From an uncultured Eubacteriales bacterium (lineage in GTDB: Bacteria > Bacillota > Clostridia > Oscillospirales > Oscillospiraceae), in the NCBI GenBank assembly GCA_905201305.1, contig CAJKNS010000164.1, positions 1-5,762 on the forward strand: DNA of 5,762 nucleotides. Direction: 5' to 3'. A program made the translations under genes and the position numbers. The notes under the pieces are model-generated. The model was not told where the DNA came from and did not search any database. It saw only the letters and a program-made list of their open reading frames with translations. This document shows, piece after piece, positions 1 to 5,696 of this stretch. Positions within the stretch are counted from its first letter, which is position 1; each line of letters begins with the position of its first letter.

Positions 1-25
1 GGATTTGTGAGGGAAAAGGACCGTC

Positions 26-50
26 AAAACCCGCAGACGCAATTGTGCGG
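26..50 (-). terminator. Weak candidate terminator after iorAB
   Basis: Just past the iorB stop the minus strand has CCGCA, a 10-base loop, then TGCGG (plus-strand arms 31-35 and 46-50), followed by GTTTTG. The stem is only 5 bp and the T-run only four bases, so this is a weak intrinsic terminator at best. The iorAB transcript may continue past the left edge of the window. Confidence 0.3.
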
Positions 51-57
51 TGTTGTC

Positions 58-630
58 TTATGCATGATAGCCCAATTCAAACGCCCGTTTGTTCAGCTCC
101 ACAAATTTCGGCGCTACCGTCTTTTCGATGGCGGCAATCCACTTGTCATAGGGAATGTCAAAATACTTTGCCACCCGACCCATCAGCACAATATTTGCCG
201 CTTTCGCTGAGCCAGCCTGTTCTGCCAGCGTCAGCGCATCCACCGCATCAATTCTCGCCCCGGCTGCTTCCATCTCCGGCAGTACGCCGGAGGGGTATTC
301 CGCCGCGCCAATAATCACCGGCATGGGGTCCACCTGCTGGGTATTCACCACAATTACCCCCTGGGGCTTCAGGTTTGCCAGCCACCGCGCCGCCTCAATT
401 TTCTCAAAGGACACAATCAGATCCGCCTCGCCGGTGTCGATGATGGGCGAATACACCTTGTCGCCGAAGCGCACATAGGTTACCACGCTGCCGCCGCGCT
501 GGCTCATTCCGTGGACCTCGGACACCTTGACGTCATAGTCCGCGTCCACCAGCAGCCGTCCCAGCAGCTTACTGGCAAGCAGGCTGCCCTGACCGCCTAC
601 GCCTACGATCATAATGCTTTTCGTCTCCAT
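58..630 (-). CDS. iorB: Indolepyruvate ferredoxin oxidoreductase, beta subunit
   Basis: This is the small subunit of the oxygen-sensitive cytoplasmic enzyme that oxidatively decarboxylates indolepyruvate and other aryl pyruvates to aryl-acetyl-CoA, passing electrons to ferredoxin. The 190-residue product has the gamma-type domain of the 2-oxoacid:ferredoxin oxidoreductase superfamily. It opens with a glycine-rich GVGGQG loop (residues 10-15), then EVHGMSQRGGSV (38-49), a signature of this subunit, and near the C-terminus AANIVLMGRVAKYF. Length is normal for the family. A GTG at 636 would add two residues, but the Shine-Dalgarno GGGGAGGT at 637-644 lies only about 1 base from that GTG and about 7 bases from the ATG at 630, so ATG 630 is chosen. 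The gene follows iorA after a 2-base gap; its ribosome binding site is inside the last iorA codons, which suggests translational coupling. TPP and Fe-S clusters are carried by the alpha subunit. The assignment is firm; substrate preference among aryl pyruvates cannot be read from sequence. Confidence 0.95.
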   Translation of the reverse strand: METKSIMIVGVGGQGSLLASKLLGRLLVDADYDVKVSEVHGMSQRGGSVVTYVRFGDKVYSPIIDTGEADLIVSFEKIEAARWLANLKPQGVIVVNTQQVDPMPVIIGAAEYPSGVLPEMEAAGARIDAVDALTLAEQAGSAKAANIVLMGRVAKYFDIPYDKWIAAIEKTVAPKFVELNKRAFELGYHA

Positions 631-632
631 AA

Positions 633-2363
633 TCACACCTCCCCGAATGCGTCAAAGGGGCAAATCTGCTGACATACGCCGCAGCCAACGCACAACGTCG
701 GATCCACTGCTGCCTTTTTTCCATGCATGGCAATGGCAGGACAGCCAAAGCCCATACACTTTTTGCAGCCCCGGCATTTGTCCTCGTCCACATGCAGCGC
801 TGGCTTGGTTTTCACATATTTCAGCAGCACGCAGGGACGCCGGGAAATAATCACCGAAGGCTCCGGCGCTGCCAATTCTTCCTTCAGTACCGCATCACAC
901 TGGGCAAGATCGTAAGGATCCACCACCCGAACCCGCTGGATGCCAATGGACCGGCACAGGCTCTCCAAGTCGATTTTCCCGGCAGGATCGCCCTTGATGT
1001 TGTAGCCGGTGGTGGGATTCTGCTGATGACCGGTCATGCCGGTGATGGAGTTATCCAGAATAATCACCGTGGAGTTGGAGCCGTTATAGGCAATGTTAAT
1101 GAGCCCCGTGACGCCGGAATGAATAAACGTGGAGTCGCCAATGACGCCCACCGTATGCTGCTCTCCCTCTTTGCCCATCGCCTTGTTAAAGCCATGAAGT
1201 CCCGACACCGAAGCACCCATACAGAGGGTGGAATCCACAGAACTCAGCGGCGCCTGTGCGCCCAAGGTATAGCAGCCGATATCGCCAATGACCGTGCACT
1301 TGTTCTTTGCCAGGGTATAATACATCCCCCGGTGCGGACATCCGGCGCACATCATCGGCGGACGGGCAGGAATGGCTGCGGCAATGGACAGCACCGGCTT
1401 CTCCGGCAGTCCAAAGGCTTTTGCGACGGTTTTCTGAGAGAATTCCCCCAGGGGTGGGAACAGATTTTTGCCCTCCACCTGGAGTCCCAGCGTCTTACAG
1501 TGGCGTTCAATGACGCCGTCCAGCTCTTCCACCACCACCAGGCGGTCTACCTTTGCCGCAAAATTCCGGATCAAATCCACCGGCAGAGGGTTCAGCATGC
1601 CCAGTTTCAATACGCTGACGCTGTCGCCAAACACCTCTTTTACATACTGATAGCAGGTGCCGGAGGTGATAATGCCCAGCTGAGTGCCGCCCATCTCCAC
1701 CCGGTTATAGGGACAGTTCTCCGCCAAACGCTGCAGCGCTTCCGTCCGGGCTTCCACCTTGGGATGCCGCGCAATGGCATAAGCGGGCATCATCACATAC
1801 TTGGCGACGTTCTTCTCATAAGGCTTTCTGGGCGGAACCACCCGGTCCTCCAGCTCAATAATGCTCTGGGAATGGGAAATCCGGGTGCACATCCGCAGAA
1901 TCACCGGGGTATCGTATTCCTCTGACAGCGTAAACGCCGCCTTTGCAAATGCCTTTGCCTCCGCAGAGTCCGACGGCTCCAGCATAGGCACCTTGGCAGC
2001 AATGGCATAGTGCCGGGAATCCTGCTCATTCTGGGAGGAATGCATGCCCGGATCGTCTGCCACACAGATCACAATGCCGCCGTTGACGCCGGTATAGGAC
2101 AAGGTAAACAGCGGGTCTGCCGCCACATTCAGTCCCACATGCTTCATGGCACAGCAGCTGCGAACCCCCGCCAGTGACGCGCCAAATGCAGTTTCCAGGG
2201 CTACCTTCTCATTGGGCGCCCATTCCGCATAGATTTCAGGATATTTTGCCGCTTCCTCGGTGATTTCCGTAGATGGCGTACCCGGATAGCTGGAGATCAG
2301 GCTGCATCCCGCCTCATAGAGCCCCCGGCTTACCGCGGCATTGCCAATGTATAATTCTTTCAA
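633..2363 (-). CDS. iorA: Indolepyruvate ferredoxin oxidoreductase, alpha subunit
   Basis: This is the large catalytic subunit, binding thiamine diphosphate and two [4Fe-4S] clusters; with IorB it converts aryl pyruvate + CoA to aryl-acetyl-CoA + CO2 and reduced ferredoxin. Numbering from TTG 2363 (576 residues): the N-terminal pyrimidine-binding domain begins MKELYIGNAAVSRG and includes SYPGTPSTEI. A CAGCPHR motif lies at 339-345. The TPP/Mg domain has GDS at 409-411 and the partner Asn at 438 (LDNSITG). The C-terminal ferredoxin domain has Cys 530, 533, 536, 541 (CX2CX2CX4CP) and Cys 558, 561, 564, 568 (CX2CX2CX3CP). The start is uncertain. An in-frame GTG at 2387 adds eight residues but has no good ribosome binding site. 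TTG 2363 gives the N-terminus usual for the family and has AAAGGA about 11 bases upstream. The gene is first of a two-gene operon with its own promoter (2427-2455), insulated from the kinase-like gene by a terminator. No key motif is missing. Confidence 0.95.
   Translation of the reverse strand: MKELYIGNAAVSRGLYEAGCSLISSYPGTPSTEITEEAAKYPEIYAEWAPNEKVALETAFGASLAGVRSCCAMKHVGLNVAADPLFTLSYTGVNGGIVICVADDPGMHSSQNEQDSRHYAIAAKVPMLEPSDSAEAKAFAKAAFTLSEEYDTPVILRMCTRISHSQSIIELEDRVVPPRKPYEKNVAKYVMMPAYAIARHPKVEARTEALQRLAENCPYNRVEMGGTQLGIITSGTCYQYVKEVFGDSVSVLKLGMLNPLPVDLIRNFAAKVDRLVVVEELDGVIERHCKTLGLQVEGKNLFPPLGEFSQKTVAKAFGLPEKPVLSIAAAIPARPPMMCAGCPHRGMYYTLAKNKCTVIGDIGCYTLGAQAPLSSVDSTLCMGASVSGLHGFNKAMGKEGEQHTVGVIGDSTFIHSGVTGLINIAYNGSNSTVIILDNSITGMTGHQQNPTTGYNIKGDPAGKIDLESLCRSIGIQRVRVVDPYDLAQCDAVLKEELAAPEPSVIISRRPCVLLKYVKTKPALHVDEDKCRGCKKCMGFGCPAIAMHGKKAAVDPTLCVGCGVCQQICPFDAFGEV
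637..644 (-). promoter_or_regulatory. Ribosome binding site of iorB, inside the end of iorA
   Basis: The minus strand reads GGGGAGGT here, overlapping the last sense codons of iorA (the Gly-Glu-Val end). It lies 7 bases (counting from GGAGG) before the ATG at 630 and only 1 base before the upstream in-frame GTG at 636, so it decides the iorB start. Its position implies that ribosomes finishing iorA can feed iorB initiation. Confidence 0.8.
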
Positions 2364-2426
2364 ACTCAGTCCCGTCCTTTCCGGCACGATTCAGCACTTT
2401 ATAGATGTAATGCGCTATGTTGTTTA

Positions 2427-2455
2427 AGTATACATGATTTTTTCGCAAAATGCAA
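2427..2455 (-). promoter_or_regulatory. Sigma-A type promoter of iorAB
   Basis: On the minus strand, TTGCAT (2455-2450) is followed by a 17-base AT-rich spacer and TATACT (2432-2427). Transcription would begin near 2420, giving a leader of about 33 bases to GTG 2387 or about 57 bases to TTG 2363. The spacing is optimal and the -10 box is one base from consensus; the -35 box departs from TTGACA but is identical to those of the two other promoters in the window. Confidence 0.75.
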
Positions 2456-2477
2456 CCGTTCCCGTGCCCCGGAATTC

Positions 2478-2513
2478 AAAAAAGAGCCGCTGCACCAAAC
2501 CATGCAGCGGCTC
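2478..2513 (-). terminator. Rho-independent terminator of the kinase-like gene
   Basis: A perfect 11-bp inverted repeat, GAGCCGCTGCA / TGCAGCGGCTC (plus-strand arms 2484-2494 and 2503-2513), encloses an 8-base loop. On the minus strand it is followed directly by six T (2483-2478). It begins 13 bases after the stop codon of the kinase-like gene and ends about 22 bases before the iorA -35 box, so it separates the two units. On the plus strand no T-run follows, so it works in one direction only. Confidence 0.93.
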
Positions 2514-2526
2514 CTGAGGATGTATA

Positions 2527-3174
2527 TTATTTCCGCTCTTCCCGTGCCTCTTCCTCCACCAGGCTGGTTTTCTCCACCACCTGGTTAATGAAGGTTGCCA
2601 GCAGTCCGGCTGCCTCTTCGGCGGTTAAGTGGCTGACGTTCAACGCAATGTCATAGTTGTTGAGGTCACTCCACTTCCGGTCAGTGTAGTAGTTATAATA
2701 GGTGGCACGGGACTTATCCAGCCGGGCAATCCGCGTCTGTGCTTCCTTCTTCGACACATTTTCCCGCTCCATGACTGTTTTCGTCCGCGCCTCGGTGCTG
2801 GCCTGGAGGAAAATATCGATGGTGGGCTTATAGCCGGAGAGGACATAGTCGGCACAACGCCCGACAATCACAGCCGGTCCCTTATCCGCAATGGTGCGGA
2901 TGATGCCGGACTGCACCATAAACATCTGGTCGTTCAGGGGCATGCCATAGAGACTGCGGTTGCTGCGGTTGCTGAGGATGTAGCCCAGGGACGTTGTTGC
3001 GGTTCTTTCCGCCTCATCAAAGGCTTTTTCCGCAAACCGGGTTTCCTGAGACGCAATGGTAATCAGGTCCTTGTCATAAAAGGGGATTCCCAGCTTTTCT
3101 GCAAGGAACTTGGCAATCTGGTGTCCGTCGGTACCGTACTGACGGCTGATGGTGATCATAGGATATTGTTTCAT
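2527..3174 (-). CDS. Cytidylate kinase-like family protein
   Basis: The 215-residue protein resembles the cytidylate kinase-like family (Cytidylate_kin2 type), small P-loop NMP-kinase-fold proteins common in Clostridia and distinct from the housekeeping CMP kinase Cmk. The N-terminus ITISRQYGTDGHQIAKFLAE (7-26) is the family's altered nucleotide-binding loop: the glycines are there but the GK[ST] end of a classical Walker A is replaced by GHQ. GRCADYVL (105-112) and an Arg/Lys-rich lid-like stretch LDKSRATYYNYYTDRKW (152-168) are typical, as is the following NNYDIALN. The C-terminal tail is highly charged (EEEAREERK). There is no signal peptide or membrane segment, so it is probably cytoplasmic. 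The ATG at 3174 has AAGGGAAGG about 10 bases upstream and a promoter 31 bases upstream; a terminator follows. The gene appears monocistronic. Family placement is sound; substrate and physiological role are unknown, and true CMP kinase activity should not be assumed. Confidence 0.88.
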   Translation of the reverse strand: MKQYPMITISRQYGTDGHQIAKFLAEKLGIPFYDKDLITIASQETRFAEKAFDEAERTATTSLGYILSNRSNRSLYGMPLNDQMFMVQSGIIRTIADKGPAVIVGRCADYVLSGYKPTIDIFLQASTEARTKTVMERENVSKKEAQTRIARLDKSRATYYNYYTDRKWSDLNNYDIALNVSHLTAEEAAGLLATFINQVVEKTSLVEEEAREERK

Positions 3175-3205
3175 GGGATCACAGCCTTCCCTTTAGGATA
3201 TTCTC

Positions 3206-3234
3206 ATTATATCGCACAGGACCGGAACATGCAA
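3206..3234 (-). promoter_or_regulatory. Promoter of the cytidylate kinase-like gene
   Basis: On the minus strand, TTGCAT (3234-3229), a 17-base spacer and a perfect TATAAT (3211-3206). The expected transcription start is near 3199, leaving a leader of about 25 bases that contains the Shine-Dalgarno sequence AAGGGAAGG. The promoter sits in the 89-base gap behind the DAHP synthase gene, so the kinase-like gene can be expressed independently, with possible read-through from upstream because no clear terminator is present. Confidence 0.82.
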
Positions 3235-3255
3235 GCATTCCCGGCGGAATGTTCC
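3224..3255. repeat. Nested inverted repeats between the DAHP synthase and kinase-like genes
   Basis: GGAACAT (3224-3230) and ATGTTCC (3249-3255) form a perfect 7-bp dyad with an 18-base centre. A second dyad, CATTCC (3236-3241) and GGAATG (3246-3251) around a CGGC loop, uses part of the same bases. The outer arm overlaps the -35 box of the kinase-like gene. In the DAHP synthase transcript the two stems would be mutually exclusive. No T-run follows, so neither is a standard terminator. It could be an operator, a 3'-end stabilising structure, or chance. Confidence 0.4.
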
Positions 3256-3263
3256 AATTCTTT

Positions 3264-4304
3264 TTACAGCTGATCTGCCAGCTCGAAAATCATCTGTTCG
3301 GTCTTTTCCCAGCCCAGGCAGGGATCGGTGATGGACTTTCCATAAACGCCCTCGCCCACCTTCTGGCTGCCGTCCTCCAGATAGCTCTCCACCATGAAGC
3401 CCTTGACCATGCTGCGGATTTCACTGGAATGGCGGCAGGCATGCATGACCTCGTTGACAATTCGGGGCTGCTGGAGATGGTTTTTCCCGGAGTTGGCGTG
3501 GTTGGTGTCCACAATCACCGCCATGTTCTGGAGGTTCTTTGCCTGATACTGCTCGTAGAGCCCCATCAGGTCCTCATAGTGGTAGTTGGGACGGGTGCGT
3601 CCGGTATTGTCCACATAGCCGCGCAGGATGGCATGGGCAAGGGGATTGCCCTGGGTTTCCACCTCCCAGCTGCAATAGGACAGCACATGGGGATGCTGCG
3701 CCGCGGTAATGGAGTTCAGCATGACGCTCAGGTCGCCGGAGGTGGGGTTCTTCATGCCCACCGGCACCGCCAGCCCGCTTGCCACCAGACGGTGCTGCTG
3801 GTTCTCCACGGAACGGGCGCCCACTGCCACATAGCTCAGCACATCTGCCAGGTAGCCGTCGTTGCCGGGATACAGCATCTCGTCGGCACAGGTAAAGCCG
3901 GTTTCATTCACCGCCCGCACATGCATATGCCGCATGGAGATCAGCCCCTTGACCATATCCGGCTGCTCTGTGGGGTCCGGCTGGGAGGCAATGCCCTTAT
4001 AGCCGTCGCCGGTGGTACGGGGCTTGTTGGTATAAATTCGGGGCACCATCAGGATCTTGTCCTTGACCTTTTCCTGCACCGGAACCAGCCGGTGGATATA
4101 ATCCAGCACCGCATCCTCCCGGTCCGCAGAACAGGGACCGATAATCAGGAGGATCCGATCATCCTTGCCGGAGAAAATATCTGCAATTTCCTGATCCCGC
4201 TTTGCCTTGGCAGCTGTGCCCTCCTTGGACAGAGGAATGGACTGCTGCACCTCCTCCGGCGTGGGAATCTTTCGGAGAAATTTCATATTCTTTAGGGTAT
4301 CCAT
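3264..4304 (-). CDS. 3-deoxy-7-phosphoheptulonate (DAHP) synthase, class I (AroF/G/H type)
   Basis: This enzyme catalyses the first step of the shikimate pathway in the cytoplasm, condensing phosphoenolpyruvate with erythrose 4-phosphate to give DAHP. The 346-residue length matches the E. coli AroG-type enzymes (about 350). All expected active-site elements are present: GPCSA (56-60), PRIYTNKPRT (88-97, PEP-binding Arg/Lys), GARSVENQ (162-169), VGMKNPTSGD (182-191) and YGKSITDPCLGW (321-332). The four metal ligands by comparison with AroG are Cys58, His269 (DTNHANSGK), Glu306 (MVESYLEDG) and Asp327. There is no fused chorismate mutase or ACT domain; feedback control, if any, would be through the catalytic fold, and the effector cannot be told. 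ATG 4304 has AAAGG about 11 bases upstream; an internal ATG at 4286 (MKFLRKIP) is an alternative start giving a family-like N-terminus. It has its own promoter with a palindrome touching the -35 box. No other aro gene is in the window, so aroF/G/H cannot be chosen. Confidence 0.96.
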   Translation of the reverse strand: MDTLKNMKFLRKIPTPEEVQQSIPLSKEGTAAKAKRDQEIADIFSGKDDRILLIIGPCSADREDAVLDYIHRLVPVQEKVKDKILMVPRIYTNKPRTTGDGYKGIASQPDPTEQPDMVKGLISMRHMHVRAVNETGFTCADEMLYPGNDGYLADVLSYVAVGARSVENQQHRLVASGLAVPVGMKNPTSGDLSVMLNSITAAQHPHVLSYCSWEVETQGNPLAHAILRGYVDNTGRTRPNYHYEDLMGLYEQYQAKNLQNMAVIVDTNHANSGKNHLQQPRIVNEVMHACRHSSEIRSMVKGFMVESYLEDGSQKVGEGVYGKSITDPCLGWEKTEQMIFELADQL

Positions 4305-4341
4305 GGGTATTCATGCCTTTCTATCTTTCATTTGTGGATTG

Positions 4342-4370
4342 ATTATAGCACAGCTAATTCAATAATGCAA
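4342..4370 (-). promoter_or_regulatory. Promoter of the DAHP synthase gene
   Basis: On the minus strand, TTGCAT (4370-4365), a 17-base spacer and a perfect TATAAT (4347-4342). The expected start is near 4335, giving a leader of about 31 bases, too short for a T-box, trp-type leader peptide or riboswitch. Control would therefore act at initiation or on the enzyme itself. Confidence 0.83.
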
Positions 4371-4384
4371 CGCATTTATGCGTT
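4369..4384. promoter_or_regulatory. Palindrome at the -35 region of the DAHP synthase promoter: possible operator
   Basis: AACGCAT-TT-ATGCGTT is a perfect 7-bp dyad with a 2-base centre. It overlaps the first two bases of the -35 box and extends upstream, a position suited to a repressor or an activator. As RNA it could fold as a 6-bp stem with a four-base loop 25 bases after the hydrolase stop codon, but the following bases (GCATTATTG) are not a proper T-run, so it would be a poor terminator. I do not recognise it as a known operator. Confidence 0.45.
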
Positions 4385-4408
4385 AAAGTATTATGAATTT
4401 TCGGTAAA

Positions 4409-5686
4409 CTATGCCGCGATTTGCAGGAATTTTGCCAAAGCCTCTGCCAATTGCCCCCGGGACACCAGCGCCTGCGGACGAAGCTGACCGTCCTCCACCT
4501 GGAAAAATCCCTGATACATTGCCCAGCCAAAGGCAACGGCTGCATCGTCTGCCAGCTGCTCCCGATCCGGATAACCGCCTACGCCAGCCAATGCCGTTGC
4601 TTCCTTGCCCGCAATTCTCGTGTAATAGCCATACAGTGCCGTCGCCAGCTCCTGCCGGGTTAGACTTCGCGCTGGGTAAAAGCCTTCGTCCTCCGTCAAG
4701 ATGCCATTTTCAGCCGCCCAACCGATTGCCGGCTGATTTGCTGATTCCTCGGAAAAGTGCTCCGTTTCCGGACTGCCCGCCATTCGGTATAGGGTCACTG
4801 CCAGCGTCTCCCGGGTGGCTGCCCGGGTGGGAGAAAAGAGATTTTCTGCAGTGCCGTACATAATGTTCTTATCATAAAGGGTTCCCACTGCATCCCGCAG
4901 CGTCTCCTCCGCCGGAATCAAATCTGCAAAACGGTCCGCCGCGGTAACGGAACCATAGAGTGTATTCTGAAGCCACGCCGAAAACACCGGCGCAAACATT
5001 GCCTGCCCTTTGGGGTTCATATGCCACCGATCTGTCGGCGTCAGGCAGTATTCCGTCCGAAAGTCCTGGGACGCCATATGGACGCCGTTTGCCTGATCGT
5101 CCGCAGCGTCATAGCACAAAATCCCGCGATTTTCGCAAAGCGACAGCATCGCGTCGTGATATGCCGTTGTCTCCAGTCCCAGAGTGTTCTCTGTTCCGTT
5201 GGAAATCCAGGGAGTAAAGCAGATCAGCGTTGCCTCCGGATGGGCTTCCTCCAGGGTATCGAGAATGACGTTCAACGCCCCCATTGCCGTTTCCGGATCT
5301 CTGGAATCCAGTTCACCCACCGGGATATTGTGGGACCAGTCGTTGGATGCCCCCTGGACAATGATAACGTCCAGCCGATCCTTTGTGATCTCCTTCACCC
5401 GCTCCACCATGGGCGCACTGCTTTGGGGTCCGGATGCAAAGGTTGAACCGCTGATGGCATGGTCATAATACGTCAGGTTCCAGGTGTCCGCCATTTGATA
5501 GGGCCAGGCATCTTCTCTGCGCGCCAGACCGTAGCCGGCACAATAGCTGTCCCCTAAAATCAGCAGGCGCTTCCCCTGTATGCTCTGTTTCCAATAGCCG
5601 CCGTCCACCGCTTCTGCCGGCAGCCGCAGACAGCTTACCAGCACCAGGACCATCACAAGCAGTGTCGGAATGGTTCGCTTTTTCAT
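4409..5686 (-). CDS. Secreted SGNH/GDSL-type hydrolase with three C-terminal SLH repeats
   Basis: A 425-residue exported protein with an N-terminal SGNH hydrolase (esterase/lipase-like) domain and a surface-anchoring C-terminus. Residues 1-26 form a signal peptide: KKR, a hydrophobic stretch, and a possible signal peptidase I site after AEA (24-26). LVSC (16-19) also fits a lipobox, so lipoprotein processing at Cys19 is an alternative. The SGNH blocks are GDSYCAGYG with nucleophile Ser47, Gly80 (AISGST), GASND with Asn115, and DRWH with Asp219 and His222; the catalytic set is complete. Three SLH-like repeats cover roughly 252-303, 310-360 and 371-423, with TRET, TRQE and SRGQ in place of the conserved TRAE; such repeats bind cell wall polymers. 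Substrate is unknown: an acyl or acetyl group on a polysaccharide, peptidoglycan or lipid is possible. An in-frame ATG at 5731 would add 15 non-signal-like residues; ATG 5686 is preferred because GGAGGT lies just upstream. It shows no obvious link to the downstream metabolic genes. Confidence 0.9.
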   Translation of the reverse strand: MKKRTIPTLLVMVLVLVSCLRLPAEAVDGGYWKQSIQGKRLLILGDSYCAGYGLARREDAWPYQMADTWNLTYYDHAISGSTFASGPQSSAPMVERVKEITKDRLDVIIVQGASNDWSHNIPVGELDSRDPETAMGALNVILDTLEEAHPEATLICFTPWISNGTENTLGLETTAYHDAMLSLCENRGILCYDAADDQANGVHMASQDFRTEYCLTPTDRWHMNPKGQAMFAPVFSAWLQNTLYGSVTAADRFADLIPAEETLRDAVGTLYDKNIMYGTAENLFSPTRAATRETLAVTLYRMAGSPETEHFSEESANQPAIGWAAENGILTEDEGFYPARSLTRQELATALYGYYTRIAGKEATALAGVGGYPDREQLADDAAVAFGWAMYQGFFQVEDGQLRPQALVSRGQLAEALAKFLQIAA

Positions 5687-5690
5687 GGAT

Positions 5691-5696
5691 ACCTCC
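5691..5696 (-). promoter_or_regulatory. Ribosome binding site of the SGNH-SLH hydrolase gene
   Basis: The minus strand reads GGAGGT, 4 bases before the ATG at 5686 (5 counted from GGAGG). Together with the Lys/Arg-rich hydrophobic signal peptide that starts at this ATG, it rules against the longer in-frame start at 5731. No convincing promoter is visible in the remaining 66 bases up to the window edge: TTGCCG - 17 bp - TGTACT is the best candidate but would put the transcription start almost on the ribosome binding site. Confidence 0.8.

Noticed and set aside
723..1925. Long plus-strand open reading frame of 400 codons
   Set aside because: It lies wholly antisense to iorA, whose protein has clear TPP and Fe-S motifs. 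Its translation is rich in His, Arg and Gln with no recognisable domain, as expected of an antisense shadow in GC-rich coding DNA.
2629..3273. Plus-strand open reading frame of 214 codons
   Set aside because: It is antisense to the kinase-like gene and resembles no known protein; the minus-strand gene has the promoter, ribosome binding site and terminator.
3249..4295. Plus-strand open reading frame of 348 codons
   Set aside because: It is antisense to nearly the whole DAHP synthase gene. The product is rich in His and Gly and low in complexity, and no family was recognised.
4369..4384. Palindrome as the intrinsic terminator of the hydrolase gene
   Set aside because: The stem is short and AT-rich at its base, and no T-run follows it on the minus strand. 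Its overlap with the -35 box makes a regulatory site more likely.
4305..4408. T-box, leader peptide or riboswitch before the DAHP synthase gene
   Set aside because: The promoter places the transcription start about 31 bases before the ATG, leaving no room for a structured leader, and no T-box motif or short peptide rich in aromatic codons was seen.
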